The notes: generated from the sequence alone by a model not told the origin. Shown: positions 33,495-43,379, counted from the first letter of the stretch. The stretch is DNA of 64,000 nucleotides from Streptomyces sp. NBC_01707 (GCF_041438805.1 NZ_CP109190.1:4774001-4838000), one strand, 5' to 3'. Numbers and translations: made by a program.

Positions 33495-36148
33495 TCAAGC
33501 CGGAAGCGATACCGCAGTTCACCGGTGACCTGGGGCAGCTGGAGAAGGACTACGGCAGCCTGAAAACCGATGCCGGGCACATCCGCGGCACCGGGTCCGA
33601 CGTCCATACCCAGTTCCAGGGCCTGTCCGCCTACTATCAGGCCCCCGAGGCGGAGAAGCTGTTCGCGTCGACGAAGCCGGTCCAGGACCGGGCCGACGGC
33701 TTCGCCGACGACCTGGAAAAGGTCTCCACCGCTCTGTCGGACTACGCCACCGAAGTCCGCCCGCTGGTCACGAAGCTCGCACAGCTCAAAACGGATGCGA
33801 CGACGTTCGTCAACGCGAACAAGGGCGATGACGACTGGGAGTACGACGAGGACAAGGTCGACGAGCACAACCAGCTCCGCGACGACGTCACCGCGACCGT
33901 CGCCGCGTTCTGGGCCGCCGAACGCACCTGCCACAACAAGATCACCGCCCTGTTCGGCGGGACCCAGATGGTCGCCGGCGACGGATCCGACCGCAAAGAC
34001 CAGTACGGATTCAACGCCGACGACCTCAAGAACGCGAAACTCCCCTGGGGCGACCCCGTCGAGGAGAAACACCACGTCTGGGAAGTCGGCCACTGGGTCA
34101 AATCGTTCGTCTGGGACGGACTGATCGTCGACGGGATCTGGGGCACCATCAAGGGCCTGGGCACCCTCGTCGGGTTCGGCGGCTGGGACGCCATGGGACA
34201 GGCCTGGAAAGGCCTCGCCCAACTCGCCACCGGCCTCGCGATCACCGCGATCCCCGGCGCCGGCGCCCTGTTCTGGACCCTCCCGGACGACAAACTCCCC
34301 TCCTGGCTGCGTGACTCACGCACCGCGATGAAGGAAACCGGCAAAGCACTCGTCGCCTGGGACGAATGGGGCAAGAACCCCGGACGCGCCGCCGGAGCCG
34401 TCACCTTCAACGTCCTGACCACCGTCTTCACCGGCGGCGCAGGCGCCGGCGTCTCCGGCGCCGGCAAAGCCGGCGCCGTCGCCAAGGTCCTCTCCGTCGC
34501 AGGCAAAGCCGGCAAGGTCATCGACCCCATGACCTACATCGCCAAAGGCGCAGGCGCAGGCCTCTCCAAAATCGGCGACATCACCAAAGGCCTCAAAGGA
34601 ATCGGCAACGTCGAGATCCCGAAGCTGCCCGACGGCTCGTTCCAGTTGCCCGACGGACATGTGCTGGACCCCAACGGCAACCTCATCTCGCCGACCGGCG
34701 CGCTCGACACTCCCTCCATCCCGCACGCCACGGTGCCCGGGACGTCGCTGCCCACCTCCTGGCAGATCCAGCCCACGTCGGTGCCCGGAGTCCATGCCGG
34801 AAGCGGCATCCCGGATGTGCCGCACACGGGTGGCGGCTTCGACAACGTGCCGGCCGGCGCGGGCAGCCATGTGCCCGGCGCTCCGGCAACCCACGTACCG
34901 AACGGTTCCTTCGGCCCCGCCCCGGCGGCCTTCGACCCGGCGGGCCACGTACCGGGGAGCCCGGCGTCGCACGTACCGAACGGTTCCTTCGGCCCCGCCC
35001 CGGCGGCCTTCGACCCGGCGGGCCACGTACCGGGCGGCCCTGCGGGTCACATACCGGGCACACCGGCAGGCCACGTCCCGAGCGGCTCGTTCGGCCCTGC
35101 CCCGGCGGCGTTCGACGCCGCGGGCCACGTACCCGGAGGTCCAGCAAGCCACATACCCGGCGGTCCGGCAGCGCACATTCCCGGGGAGCACTTCCCGACG
35201 ACTGCGGGGCACGACGTCCCGACCACGGGCCCGCACGGCCCGGGGCACGACATACCGACCACGCACGGGCACGACGCACCGGGTACGCACGGGCACGACG
35301 CCTCACACCCCGGCGGGCACGCCGACGACGCGGCCGCACACGCCGACGATGCGGCGCACGCCGGTGACACCGGCGGACATGTCGACCCGCACGGCGCAAC
35401 CGGAGACGCACTGCACGGCGCGGACGACACGGCGACGGCCGGCCACCATGGTGTGGACGGGACGGATGTCGCCGGCGCGGCGGACGACTTCAAGTACACC
35501 CCGCACATGTCGGAAGCCGACTTCGACAATCTGACCACCGCCGAGAAGCACCAGGTCGCCGCCGCCGAACTGGCAGACGGAACAGTCCCGTTCGCCGACG
35601 ACTGGGCAGCGATCGACTACGGCCGGGACTACTGGAACGACTACGTGCACGACCTGGACCCGTCCGCGAAGCAGGCGCTCCGGGACTACACGGGGGACAC
35701 GTTCCCCTCGTACAAGGACATGAACGGCTACCTGCGAGGGGACCCCTACTACGGCCCCCGACCCGAGGTCCTGCACGACATCAGCGAGATGGACCGGGTC
35801 ATGTCGACTCGGCCTGTCCCGGAAGACGTCATGGTCGTGCGCGGCACGGGCATCGGGCACCTCGACCTCGACTCGCCGCTGGAAATGATGGGCGGCACCT
35901 ACGGCGATGAGGGCTACCTCTCCACGTCGCTCGGAAACCACCCAGTCCCCAGCTTCGCGGGCAAGGAGGCGATCCTCCACCTCCGCGTACCGAAGGGCAC
36001 GCCCGCGCTCTGGCTGGAGAAGGTCAGCAAGTACGGCGTGGAGGAGCGTGAGATCCTGCTCGGGCGCGGCTCGGAGTACCGGGTGACCCGAGTCTTCGTG
36101 GACGAGGCCGGTAAAGCCCAGGTCTACGGCGAAATCCTGCCGAAGTGA
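33491..36148 (+). CDS. Type VII-associated polymorphic toxin with C-terminal ADP-ribosyltransferase domain
   Basis: An 885-residue modular toxin. Residues 1-150 form an LXG/WXG-like helical targeting domain ([16 protein letters not shown]..., with a YxxxE at YQAPE). Residues 180-385 carry hydrophobic segments ([34 protein letters not shown]) and are shared with the second toxin. A linker (about 385-660) has [26 protein letters not shown] and GHDxP repeats rich in His, Pro and Gly. The C-terminus (about 662-885) is an R-S-E ADP-ribosyltransferase: R784 in VVRGTG, STS (811-813) and ExE E852-R-E854, which predicts arginine modification. Two paralogous small genes follow as likely immunity. Confidence 0.88.
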   Translation: MIKPEAIPQFTGDLGQLEKDYGSLKTDAGHIRGTGSDVHTQFQGLSAYYQAPEAEKLFASTKPVQDRADGFADDLEKVSTALSDYATEVRPLVTKLAQLKTDATTFVNANKGDDDWEYDEDKVDEHNQLRDDVTATVAAFWAAERTCHNKITALFGGTQMVAGDGSDRKDQYGFNADDLKNAKLPWGDPVEEKHHVWEVGHWVKSFVWDGLIVDGIWGTIKGLGTLVGFGGWDAMGQAWKGLAQLATGLAITAIPGAGALFWTLPDDKLPSWLRDSRTAMKETGKALVAWDEWGKNPGRAAGAVTFNVLTTVFTGGAGAGVSGAGKAGAVAKVLSVAGKAGKVIDPMTYIAKGAGAGLSKIGDITKGLKGIGNVEIPKLPDGSFQLPDGHVLDPNGNLISPTGALDTPSIPHATVPGTSLPTSWQIQPTSVPGVHAGSGIPDVPHTGGGFDNVPAGAGSHVPGAPATHVPNGSFGPAPAAFDPAGHVPGSPASHVPNGSFGPAPAAFDPAGHVPGGPAGHIPGTPAGHVPSGSFGPAPAAFDAAGHVPGGPASHIPGGPAAHIPGEHFPTTAGHDVPTTGPHGPGHDIPTTHGHDAPGTHGHDASHPGGHADDAAAHADDAAHAGDTGGHVDPHGATGDALHGADDTATAGHHGVDGTDVAGAADDFKYTPHMSEADFDNLTTAEKHQVAAAELADGTVPFADDWAAIDYGRDYWNDYVHDLDPSAKQALRDYTGDTFPSYKDMNGYLRGDPYYGPRPEVLHDISEMDRVMSTRPVPEDVMVVRGTGIGHLDLDSPLEMMGGTYGDEGYLSTSLGNHPVPSFAGKEAILHLRVPKGTPALWLEKVSKYGVEEREILLGRGSEYRVTRVFVDEAGKAQVYGEILPK

Positions 36149-36162
36149 CAGAGGAAGAGTTC

Positions 36163-36561
36163 ATGACCAGCGAAAACCGACCCAATCCGCGCTTCGAAGA
36201 AGACATGCAGTTCAAGCGCATCGCCGGGCCGCCCCGCTACAACCGTGTCGCACAGGGGCCTGTGCAGTACGTGCGGGTGGCCGCCGACAACGGCGTGGTG
36301 ATCGGATATGTCTGGGCCAACGACGAGGGCGAAGCGGCCGGCTGGGTGGCGCCGCCGGGGCTGGGCGCAGCCGAGATCAATGCCGGCGCCGCATGGCTTC
36401 GGAAGCTGCGGGACGCGAAGGCGCGCGAGATCGCCCCCACCGCCCTGCTCACCGAGCTGATCCGGGACACGAGCGACATCCAGGGAAGCCGCGTCGTGCC
36501 CGGCTCGCTGGCCGAATCCACGACTCTCGATGAACTCAAGGAACTGGCGAACAAGGGCTGA
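36163..36561 (+). CDS. Candidate immunity protein for the ADP-ribosyltransferase toxin (1)
   Basis: A 132-residue cytoplasmic protein starting 14 bases after the toxin stop (ATG 36163 after GAGGAAGAG; a GTG at 36145 overlapping the toxin stop is possible). It belongs to no family I recognise. Conserved with the next gene are RPNPRxxED, GPPRY, GxVIGYVWANDE, AAGWV, DAKARxIxPTA and VVPGSL. Small size, lack of export signal, and position directly behind a toxin gene are the usual marks of an immunity gene. Binding to the toxin catalytic domain is inference. Confidence 0.7.
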   Translation: MTSENRPNPRFEEDMQFKRIAGPPRYNRVAQGPVQYVRVAADNGVVIGYVWANDEGEAAGWVAPPGLGAAEINAGAAWLRKLRDAKAREIAPTALLTELIRDTSDIQGSRVVPGSLAESTTLDELKELANKG

Positions 36562-36595
36562 CCACCCCCATCGAGAAGTGACGGAGCACGGCCGA

Positions 36596-36997
36596 GTGAC
36601 CGAGGTACAGCGACCCAACCCGCGCTTGAACGAGGATCTGCTGTTCAACGCGGCGCCCGGCGGACCACCGCGCTACAGCCACCTGTCCCAGAAGCCCGTT
36701 CACCACCTCACCGTCGCGGACAGAGACGGTGCCGTGATCGGCTATGTCTGGGCGAACGACGAGGACGACGCCGCCGGGTGGGTGGTCCGCAGGGCGGGCG
36801 GCGACGAGGCATTCAACAAGGGCGCCAGATGGGCCAGAAGACTCCACGACGCGAAGGCCCGCGGCATTGTGCCCACCGCAGCCCTGGCAGAGATGATTCA
36901 GGAGTCGGATCCCACGAAGAGCAGCCACGTCGTGCCCGGGTCCTTGACCGAGGCACCGAACGCCGACGCGGTCAGGAGACTGGCCAACCCGACCTGA
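36596..36997 (+). CDS. Candidate immunity protein for the ADP-ribosyltransferase toxin (2), tandem paralogue
   Basis: A 133-residue protein, roughly half identical to its upstream neighbour over its full length, sharing RPNPRLNED, GGPPRYSHLSQKPV, VIGYVWANDEDDAAGWV, DAKARGIVPTAALAEMI and VVPGSL. GTG 36596 is preceded by GGAG at 10 bases; GTG 36578 is possible. It differs mainly in the middle (RRAGGDEAFNKGARWARRL). Tandem immunity paralogues often guard against related toxin variants; one may protect against a toxin from a sister strain. Function is inference. Confidence 0.68.
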   Translation: MTEVQRPNPRLNEDLLFNAAPGGPPRYSHLSQKPVHHLTVADRDGAVIGYVWANDEDDAAGWVVRRAGGDEAFNKGARWARRLHDAKARGIVPTAALAEMIQESDPTKSSHVVPGSLTEAPNADAVRRLANPT

Positions 36998-37189
36998 GGC
37001 CCTTGGCTCCCGCGGATCCACGGCCCAAGCGATCGCACCCACCGCCCTGCGCGGCCGAAGGCGTGTTCGTTCGATGTCGGCCGGCTCTGTCATGTGTTGG
37101 TCACAGCGGGGGGCCGCTGGTTGAACCGATGAGCCGCAGCAGCAAGGATATTGTCGTATCAGATCATTTAGCTTGGCAGGGGGAAGCAC

Positions 37190-37522
37190 ATGAAGTTCGA
37201 CATGGGGGCGCAGGTTCTGTCGAGTCTGACGTCGAAGTCGCGTGGCTCGAGTGATGACTTGGGCTCGTTGATCCGTCAGTTGGTGCAGGCGGCGGCGCCG
37301 TTGGAGGGGAAGTTCAACGGTGCGGGGCGGGTGGCGTTCGATTCGTTCAAGAACCGGTCGGACGAGATCACGGCGGCGTTGAACGGTTCGCTGTCGGCGC
37401 TGCTGGGTGGTCAGTCGGGCATGGAGCAGGCGTTCGGCTCGGGTGACCAGGAGCAGGGTGACAACGCGCGTCAGCAGATGGGCGCGGCAAACTTCGACGC
37501 GGCCCGCTTCGGCGGACGCTGA
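37190..37522 (+). CDS. WXG100-like (EsxA-type) protein, cassette 2
   Basis: A 110-residue protein identical to the product of 32349-32681, with the same FNG turn and GGR end. The ATG at 37190 follows GGGGGAAG. Identity at protein level with silent differences in DNA shows purifying selection or recent conversion. Role as in cassette 1: partner that targets the following toxin to the type VII channel. Confidence 0.8.
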   Translation: MKFDMGAQVLSSLTSKSRGSSDDLGSLIRQLVQAAAPLEGKFNGAGRVAFDSFKNRSDEITAALNGSLSALLGGQSGMEQAFGSGDQEQGDNARQQMGAANFDAARFGGR

Positions 37523-37581
37523 CCGTCTCTCGGTTTCATGGATTCCACAGATTTCACGGATTTCACGGGGAGTGTTTGTTG

Positions 37582-37893
37582 ATGGCTGGTGGCAGTGATC
37601 GTCGTGCGTATGACACGGGTGCGTCGGCGGATGCGCAGGGCAACATCCAGGTCGTGATCGCGCGTCTGGAGGAAGTGATCGCGGCGCGTGACGGCCAGGT
37701 GAAGGCCGCGATGGCCGACTTCACCGCGGACGGTGTGGCGGATGAGTACCACGGCAAGGAAATGCGGTGGAACCGGGCCTCGCAGGAGGTCAAGAGCATC
37801 ATCCAGCTGCTGAAGACGACGCTGGAGAAGAACGACGGGACCGCGCAGCACACGATCACGCGCGCGAAGGCAGCCGTCGACAACATCGGCTGA
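37582..37893 (+). CDS. WXG100/ESAT-6-like protein, cassette 2 (EsxB-type)
   Basis: A 103-residue protein identical to the product of 32704-33015 and with the same YHG turn. The preceding spacer (59 bases, containing TTTCACGGATTTCACGGGG) differs from cassette 1. The ATG at 37582 follows GGGGAG; an upstream TTG would add two residues. Confidence 0.82.
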   Translation: MAGGSDRRAYDTGASADAQGNIQVVIARLEEVIAARDGQVKAAMADFTADGVADEYHGKEMRWNRASQEVKSIIQLLKTTLEKNDGTAQHTITRAKAAVDNIG

Positions 37894-38003
37894 GACTTCA
37901 CCGCACCGGATATCCGGGGGCGTCGGCCCCCGGGACCGTGGTGCGCGCGGAAACGTTTTGTTCGACTGTTCGTGGCGGGTAGTTGGGGCACGGGGGTGTG
38001 CTG

Positions 38004-38396
38004 GTGACCGGGTGGGATCTGAAGCCGCAGGGTATTCAGGGTGTGCTGAAGACGACGGGTGAGACGGCGGGGAAGATCGAGACGTATGCGAAGTCGTACG
38101 GCACGCATCTGACGTCGGCGGCGACGAGTGCGGGCACGATCACCGCGGAGGGCGGTGGTGAGGGCGGGGAGAAGGCCGGTGGGGGTCTGGTCGCTCTCGC
38201 CCTGTCGCAGTACGCCGAACACGCCACGACGGACCTGAAGTTCATCGCGGCCCGGGCCGGGAAGTCGTTGACCGGTGCGGTGGATGCGACGACCGCCTAC
38301 CTCAACGGTGACCTGGAGATGGCCGCCGAATCGCAGCGCAAGGCCCTGGGTATCCCGGACCTGGACCTGACGAAGCCCGGGGTGCAGACCAAGTGA
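38004..38396 (+). CDS. DUF6507 family protein, cassette 2
   Basis: A 130-residue copy of the DUF6507 protein of cassette 1. The GTG at 38004 matches the ATG position there, and a longer open frame begins 21 bases upstream. Again the stop overlaps the toxin GTG (GTGA), so coupling of adaptor and toxin is conserved. Confidence 0.78.
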   Translation: MTGWDLKPQGIQGVLKTTGETAGKIETYAKSYGTHLTSAATSAGTITAEGGGEGGEKAGGGLVALALSQYAEHATTDLKFIAARAGKSLTGAVDATTAYLNGDLEMAAESQRKALGIPDLDLTKPGVQTK

Positions 38397-41278
38397 TCAA
38401 GCCGGAAGCGATACCGCAGTTCACCGGTGACCTGGGCCAGCTGGAGAAGGACTACGGCAGCCTCAAAACCGACGCCGGGCACATCCGCAGCACCGGCTCG
38501 GATGTCCACACCCAGTTCCAGGGCCTGTCCGCCTACTACCAGGCCCCCGAGGCGGAGAAACTCTTCGCGTCGACGAAACCGGTCCAGGACCGGGCCGACA
38601 CCTTCGCCGACGACCTGGAAAAGGTCTCCACCGCCCTGTCGGACTACGCCACCGAGGTCCGCCCGCTGGTCACGAAACTCGCACAGCTCAAAGCCGACGC
38701 GACGACGTTCGTCAACGCGAACAAGGGCGATGACGACTGGGAGTACGACGAGGACAAGGTCGACGAGCACAACCAGCTCCGCGACGACGTCACCGCGACC
38801 GTCGCCGCGTTCTGGGCCGCCGAACGCACCTGCCACAACAAGATCACCGCCCTGTTCGGCGGAACCCAGATGGTCGCCGGCGACGGATCCGACCGCAAAG
38901 ACCAGTACGGATTCAACGCCGACGACCTCAAGAACGCGAAACTCCCCTGGGGCGACCCCGTCGAGGAGAAACACCACGTCTGGGAAGTCGGCCACTGGGT
39001 CAAATCGTTCGTCTGGGACGGACTGATCGTCGACGGGATCTGGGGCACCATCAAGGGCCTGGGCACCCTCGTCGGGTTCGGCGGCTGGGACGCCATGGGA
39101 CAGGCCTGGAAAGGCCTCGCCCAACTCGCCACCGGCCTCGCGATCACCGCGATCCCCGGCGCCAGCACCCTGTTCTGGACCCTCCCCGACGACAAACTCC
39201 CCTCCTGGCTACGCGACTCACGCACCGCGATGAAGGAAACCGGCAAAGCACTCGTCGCCTGGGACGAATGGGGCAAGAACCCCGGACGCGCCGCCGGAGC
39301 CGTCACCTTCAACGTCCTGACCACCGTCTTCACCGGCGGCGCAGGCGCCGGCGTCTCCGGCGCCGGCAAAGCCGGCGCCGTCGCCAAGGTCCTCTCCGTC
39401 GCAGGCAAAGCCGGCAAGGTCATCGACCCCATGACCTACATCGCCAAAGGCGCAGGCGCAGGCCTCTCCAAAATCGGCGACATCGCGAAGGGCCTCAAGG
39501 GCATCGAGAACATCGAGATCCCGAAGCTGCCCGATGATGCGATCGTGCTGCCCGAGGGTGCGCTCAAGCTGCCCGACGGGGCGATACACCTCCCCGAGGG
39601 CGCAGCCATCCCCGACGGGGCGGTCAAACTCCCCGACGGCAACTTCAAGCTCCCCGACGACGTCCCGGTCCTGCCCGAGGGCGCCACCAAGCTGCCCACG
39701 GCACCCGGCGCACCCGCCCGCTACTTCGACAACGAGTACAACCTCCTCGACGAGAACGGCAACGTCCTCCAGAACGTCGACGACGCCCGCGTCGAAGGCT
39801 CCCCCGACATCAACCCCGACACCGGCGCGGACACCAACACCCCGCACGCCGAAACCCCCTCACCGGTCCGCGAACCGGCGCTGGTAGGCGCGGGCGCCCA
39901 CACCGCCGACGCCACAGCCCACGTCGGCGCCAACGCGGGCGACCACGCCATCCGCATCGGCGACAGCCTCGGCAACGACCTCGGCGACATCGGCCGCACC
40001 GGAGACAACCTCCCGGGCGGCACCATCGGCGACAACCTCCCCGGCGGCAACGCAGGCAACCACCTGCCCGGCGGCGGGGTCGGCGACCACATGCCCACCG
40101 GCCACGCCGGCGACAACATGCCCAGCAACAACCTGGACAACGCCGCACCTGACAGTCACGTCGGTGACCACGTGCCGGGGCCCCGCACCGAGACGCCGGG
40201 CACGGGTCCCGCCGTCGGCCACGACGTACCCGGCGGCTCCAACGCGGACAACGGGCTCCCCCACACCGGCGACCACGGCCCGATCGGCCCCGGCCGCCTG
40301 GACGACCTCGGACACACCGCGGACGACGCGAGCCATGGCGTGGACGACGCTGGGCACGTCGCCGACGACGGGGCCACGCCGGCGAACCACGCGGACGAGG
40401 GCACCGGAAACGGCGGCCACAACGGGGAGCGGGAGCTGACCCCCGCCGAGCGGAAGCAGATCCAGGACGAGCACATCCGGAAGGCCAACGACCCCGACAG
40501 GACGTGGTTCGAGAAGTACTACGACAGTCGGGGCCATCGATTGGACAAGTCCGCGAAGGAGAGCGGCGTCGAGCTGCCCATCCTGGCCAAGGACAGCAAC
40601 GGTAACTGGATATCCAAGTACGACATGCCGCACGGACCGTCCGAGGTCAAGGTCGACCGGACGCCGCTCGGGCGGAACTCCGCCGATCCCATACATCTCG
40701 GGGACCTCGACAACGCGGCGAAGAATCGTCATCTGGGCATGGAGCTCAACGACGCGCAAAAGGCATTCGACAACGCCCCGTCCGACACGACGAAACACGC
40801 GCTCGAAGCCGCGCAGGACGCCTACCGCAGCCAACTCGGTGACATTCCCAACAACAGCAAGCTGGGCGAGCGGCTCGGTGAGGACGCCGCCGCGTTGCAC
40901 GTCGTGCCCAAGGAGTTCCCGACAGCCCAGGTGGTCGACCTCCCGAAGACGCCCAATGGCGCCAACATGTTCGACCAGGTGTACAAGCTCAGCGATGACG
41001 GTGACTACCTCATCGTCGAGGCAAAGGCCCCTTCCGGGGAGCTCGACTGGCGTCAGGGCGTCGGCGACACTGCCCAGGGCATGAGGGTCAAACAGGGTAC
41101 CAAGCTGTACATCCACACCATCCTGGCGGAGATGTGGAAGCGCGGCCCCGAGGACATCAAGATCGCGGACGACCTCTTCGATGCACTGGAGGATGGAAAG
41201 CTCAAGTACGTATTGGTGAAGGCGAACGACAACGCGGGCTCCTACGCTGGTGCCGTGCTGGAACATTTCAAGATCTGA
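38393..41278 (+). CDS. Type VII-associated polymorphic toxin with putative PD-(D/E)XK nuclease C-terminus
   Basis: A 961-residue toxin. Residues 1-385 are almost identical to the other toxin (helical targeting region and hydrophobic segments). The linker starts with LPDGxxxLPEGA repeats (about 385-440), then has Asn/Asp/Gly-rich GDNLPGG repeats and His/Asp-rich sequence to about 680. The C-terminal part (about 685-961) begins [17 protein letters not shown] and contains D861 followed at 15 residues by E876-A-K878 ([18 protein letters not shown]), the spacing of a PD-(D/E)XK nuclease core, with a nearby [19 protein letters not shown] helix. DNase or RNase activity is likely but not proven. Imm49-like genes follow immediately. 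Confidence 0.8.
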   Translation: MIKPEAIPQFTGDLGQLEKDYGSLKTDAGHIRSTGSDVHTQFQGLSAYYQAPEAEKLFASTKPVQDRADTFADDLEKVSTALSDYATEVRPLVTKLAQLKADATTFVNANKGDDDWEYDEDKVDEHNQLRDDVTATVAAFWAAERTCHNKITALFGGTQMVAGDGSDRKDQYGFNADDLKNAKLPWGDPVEEKHHVWEVGHWVKSFVWDGLIVDGIWGTIKGLGTLVGFGGWDAMGQAWKGLAQLATGLAITAIPGASTLFWTLPDDKLPSWLRDSRTAMKETGKALVAWDEWGKNPGRAAGAVTFNVLTTVFTGGAGAGVSGAGKAGAVAKVLSVAGKAGKVIDPMTYIAKGAGAGLSKIGDIAKGLKGIENIEIPKLPDDAIVLPEGALKLPDGAIHLPEGAAIPDGAVKLPDGNFKLPDDVPVLPEGATKLPTAPGAPARYFDNEYNLLDENGNVLQNVDDARVEGSPDINPDTGADTNTPHAETPSPVREPALVGAGAHTADATAHVGANAGDHAIRIGDSLGNDLGDIGRTGDNLPGGTIGDNLPGGNAGNHLPGGGVGDHMPTGHAGDNMPSNNLDNAAPDSHVGDHVPGPRTETPGTGPAVGHDVPGGSNADNGLPHTGDHGPIGPGRLDDLGHTADDASHGVDDAGHVADDGATPANHADEGTGNGGHNGERELTPAERKQIQDEHIRKANDPDRTWFEKYYDSRGHRLDKSAKESGVELPILAKDSNGNWISKYDMPHGPSEVKVDRTPLGRNSADPIHLGDLDNAAKNRHLGMELNDAQKAFDNAPSDTTKHALEAAQDAYRSQLGDIPNNSKLGERLGEDAAALHVVPKEFPTAQVVDLPKTPNGANMFDQVYKLSDDGDYLIVEAKAPSGELDWRQGVGDTAQGMRVKQGTKLYIHTILAEMWKRGPEDIKIADDLFDALEDGKLKYVLVKANDNAGSYAGAVLEHFKI

Positions 41279-41293
41279 CAGAGGAGAGTTTCA

Positions 41294-42163
41294 GTGGTCA
41301 CGAGCATTCCCCGCCACGATTTCCCGACGGAGGAAACCGCGGAGGCCATCGCGGCGCGGGCTCAGAGCACGAATCGGGTGATCGCTCGGCTCGAAGGGTC
41401 CGAGATGGCCGGCTCGCGCGCCCTGAGCAGCACTCTGACCGTGGCTAAGTCGTGCTGTGCGACCGATCCTGAGGCGACGAAGTTCGAGACGTGGGAGGCC
41501 TGGGTCACGGCCATGCAGGTCGGCTCGGCCCTGTTCGCCGCGGGCACCGCGCTCGAGGGTCCGGTGCCGTCCCGGATCGGGGTCGACGGCGAGGTGAAGA
41601 ACCTTCCGGCGACCGGGCCGAAGCCGTACCTGCATGCGGGGGCCTGGCTGACCTCCTTCTACCTGGCGGTGATCTGCCGCGAGAACCAGCGTCTGGAGCA
41701 GCTCGCGCAGGTGCCCGTCTCGTTCCTGCGTGCTTCGGGTGCGGTGTTCGACGAGTTCATCTACGACTGGGTGGAGGCCCTGCAGAGCTTCTGGGCCGGT
41801 CGCGCTGAGGACATGTGGAACAAGCTCGTCGCTGCGGCGAAAGGCACCGCCCCCGAGACGATCGGCAACACCGACACGGAACTGGTGCTGAAGGTCCTCT
41901 ACCCTCCGATCAATCTCTTCGACCGCTACCAGCGTGTGGACACAGCACAGTTCAACGAGGCGCTGGTCGACGCCCTCACATGGCACAAGCAGTACTGGAC
42001 CGCAGACGAGGCACGCTCTCTCAGCAGCGACGGTCTGGTCGCTCTTGCCCCGCTCGCCCTGGCCTGCTTGGCCCGCGACGGGGGCATCCCAATCGAAGTC
42101 GAATCGGAGTACCTGCCCAAGGAGCTCCTGGAGTTCGGCTGGGCGGGCGAGGTCGATGCCTGA
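41294..42163 (+). CDS. Immunity 49 (Imm49) family protein, copy 1
   Basis: A 289-residue, Trp/Tyr-rich helical protein of the Imm49 family that accompanies toxins in streptomycetes. Conserved blocks include FETWEAWVTAMQVGSALF, KNLPATGP, YDWVEALQSFW, YPPINLFDRYQR, KQYWTADEARSL and ESEYLPKELL. GTG 41294 follows AGAGGAGA, 15 bases after the toxin stop, making it the immunity candidate for the nuclease-type toxin. Two paralogues and a fragment follow. Confidence 0.85.
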   Translation: MVTSIPRHDFPTEETAEAIAARAQSTNRVIARLEGSEMAGSRALSSTLTVAKSCCATDPEATKFETWEAWVTAMQVGSALFAAGTALEGPVPSRIGVDGEVKNLPATGPKPYLHAGAWLTSFYLAVICRENQRLEQLAQVPVSFLRASGAVFDEFIYDWVEALQSFWAGRAEDMWNKLVAAAKGTAPETIGNTDTELVLKVLYPPINLFDRYQRVDTAQFNEALVDALTWHKQYWTADEARSLSSDGLVALAPLALACLARDGGIPIEVESEYLPKELLEFGWAGEVDA

Positions 42164-42363
42164 GCCGTCGGCGTGAGGGCTGTGACCGTCACCCTTCCCT
42201 TGCATGGTGTGCCAGGGCCCACCTCAGCGGCTCGAGTCCGCCCGAAACCCGGTGTCGACGCCGCGACCGTCACCGCAGTCCCGATCCGTGATGTCACTCC
42301 TCATTGTGGGCCAGTGCCCCTGGTGACCCCCTGCATTCTCCTGGTCGACGAATGAGAGAACCA

Positions 42364-43230
42364 GTGGTCACGCACATTCCCCGCCACGACTTCCGCACGG
42401 ACAACGCGGCTGCAACCATGGCGCCGATCATCAAGGCCGCCGAAGAGGTGCTCGACGATCTTGAGACGTCCGAGTTCGACCGCTTCGATGCCTTGGGCTA
42501 CACCCTGGCTGCAGCGGAGTGGCACTGCTTGACGGACCCGATGGCCACGGAGTTCCCGACATGGGAGGCGTGGGTCACGGCCATGCAGGTCGGCTCCGCC
42601 CTGTTCATCTCAGGTACGGCGGCCGAAGGGCCCGTGCCGTGCCATATCGGCAACAGGGGCGAGGTGAAGAACCTGCCCGCGACCGGCCCACAGGATTACC
42701 TGCACGCGGGGGACTGGCTCACTTCCTTCTATCTGGCAACGATCTGCCGCGAAAACGAGCGTCTCAATCAGCTGGCGCAGGTGCCCATCTCGTTCCTTCG
42801 CGAGTCCGGCGCGGAGTTCGACGAGTACATCTACGCGTGGGTGGAAACCCTGCAGAACGCCTGGTTCGGGCGGCGGGAAACCTGGGACACCCTGGTCACG
42901 GCGGTCAATGGAACCGCCCCCGAGAGGGCACAGGTCGCCGGCGAAGAGCTGGTGCTGAAGATCCTTTATCCGCCACTGGAGCTCTTCCACCGCTACCAGC
43001 GACAGGACACCGAGAAGTTCAACGCGGCGCTGGTCGACGCTCTCACCTGTCACAAGGAGTACTGGACCGCCAACGAGGCGCGTTCTCTGAGTGGCGAAGG
43101 CCTGGTCGCTCTCGCCCCACTGGCCATCGCCTGTATGGCCCATGACGCCGGTATTCCGATCGAGATCGAGTCCGAATACCTGCCCAAGGCTCTCCTCCAG
43201 GGCAACTGGGTCGGCGAGTACGACACCTGA
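42364..43230 (+). CDS. Immunity 49 (Imm49) family protein, copy 2
   Basis: A 288-residue paralogue of copy 1, about 65-70 percent identical by eye, with FPTWEAWVTAMQVGSALFI, KNLPATGPQDYLHAGDWLTSFYLATICREN, YAWVETLQNAW, YPPLELFHRYQRQD and ESEYLPKALLQ. The GTG at 42364 follows GAGAGA. The 200-base gap before it shows no gene. A duplicate without its own toxin is an orphan immunity gene, which could neutralise toxins from competing strains; this is inference. Confidence 0.82.
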   Translation: MVTHIPRHDFRTDNAAATMAPIIKAAEEVLDDLETSEFDRFDALGYTLAAAEWHCLTDPMATEFPTWEAWVTAMQVGSALFISGTAAEGPVPCHIGNRGEVKNLPATGPQDYLHAGDWLTSFYLATICRENERLNQLAQVPISFLRESGAEFDEYIYAWVETLQNAWFGRRETWDTLVTAVNGTAPERAQVAGEELVLKILYPPLELFHRYQRQDTEKFNAALVDALTCHKEYWTANEARSLSGEGLVALAPLAIACMAHDAGIPIEIESEYLPKALLQGNWVGEYDT

Positions 43231-43340
43231 ACGCAGACTCGCAGTTGATGACGTTGCCTTCCACGGTGACAGCGGAGTGCGTCCCTGCCCTGCGGGAGCT
43301 CCGGACCAATCGAGCTTGCGGAATTCCCGTACCCCGTCGG

Positions 43341-43379
43341 TGTTATCCGCCGATCAATCTCTTCGACCACTATCAGCGA
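43341..43379 (+). pseudogene. Internal Imm49 fragment (recombination scar)
   Basis: In the gap before Imm49 copy 3 the frame CYPPINLFDHYQRYRW matches the interior motif of the Imm49 proteins (YPPINLFDRYQR in copy 1), including an 18-base exact match. It is out of context, has no start and is a leftover of a lost Imm49 copy. Confidence 0.75.

Larger units (their letters stand above)
32330..34632 (+). repeat. Direct repeat copy 1: shared module of toxin cassette 1
   Basis: From GCTTGGCAGGGGG before the first WXG100 gene to the codons for EIPKLPD of the toxin, this 2.3-kb stretch matches 37171-39535 at about 95 percent or more within genes, while spacers (32682-32703, 33016-33101) and the toxin 3' half differ. 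Weaker similarity extends about 90 bases further upstream in both copies. It is a large direct repeat capable of recombination. Confidence 0.9.
37171..39535 (+). repeat. Direct repeat copy 2: shared module of toxin cassette 2
   Basis: Second copy of the 2.3-kb module starting at GCTTGGCAGGGGG and ending in the toxin codons for EIPKLPD. Coding parts are nearly identical to copy 1, whereas the gaps between the small genes (37523-37581, 37894-38003) are unrelated or longer. Conservation confined to coding DNA suggests gene conversion or selection on the proteins. Confidence 0.9.

Noticed and set aside
34880..35170. Regular repeats suggesting a CRISPR array
   Set aside because: The repeats lie in frame within a toxin gene and encode HVPG-type linker units; there are no unique spacers or cas genes.
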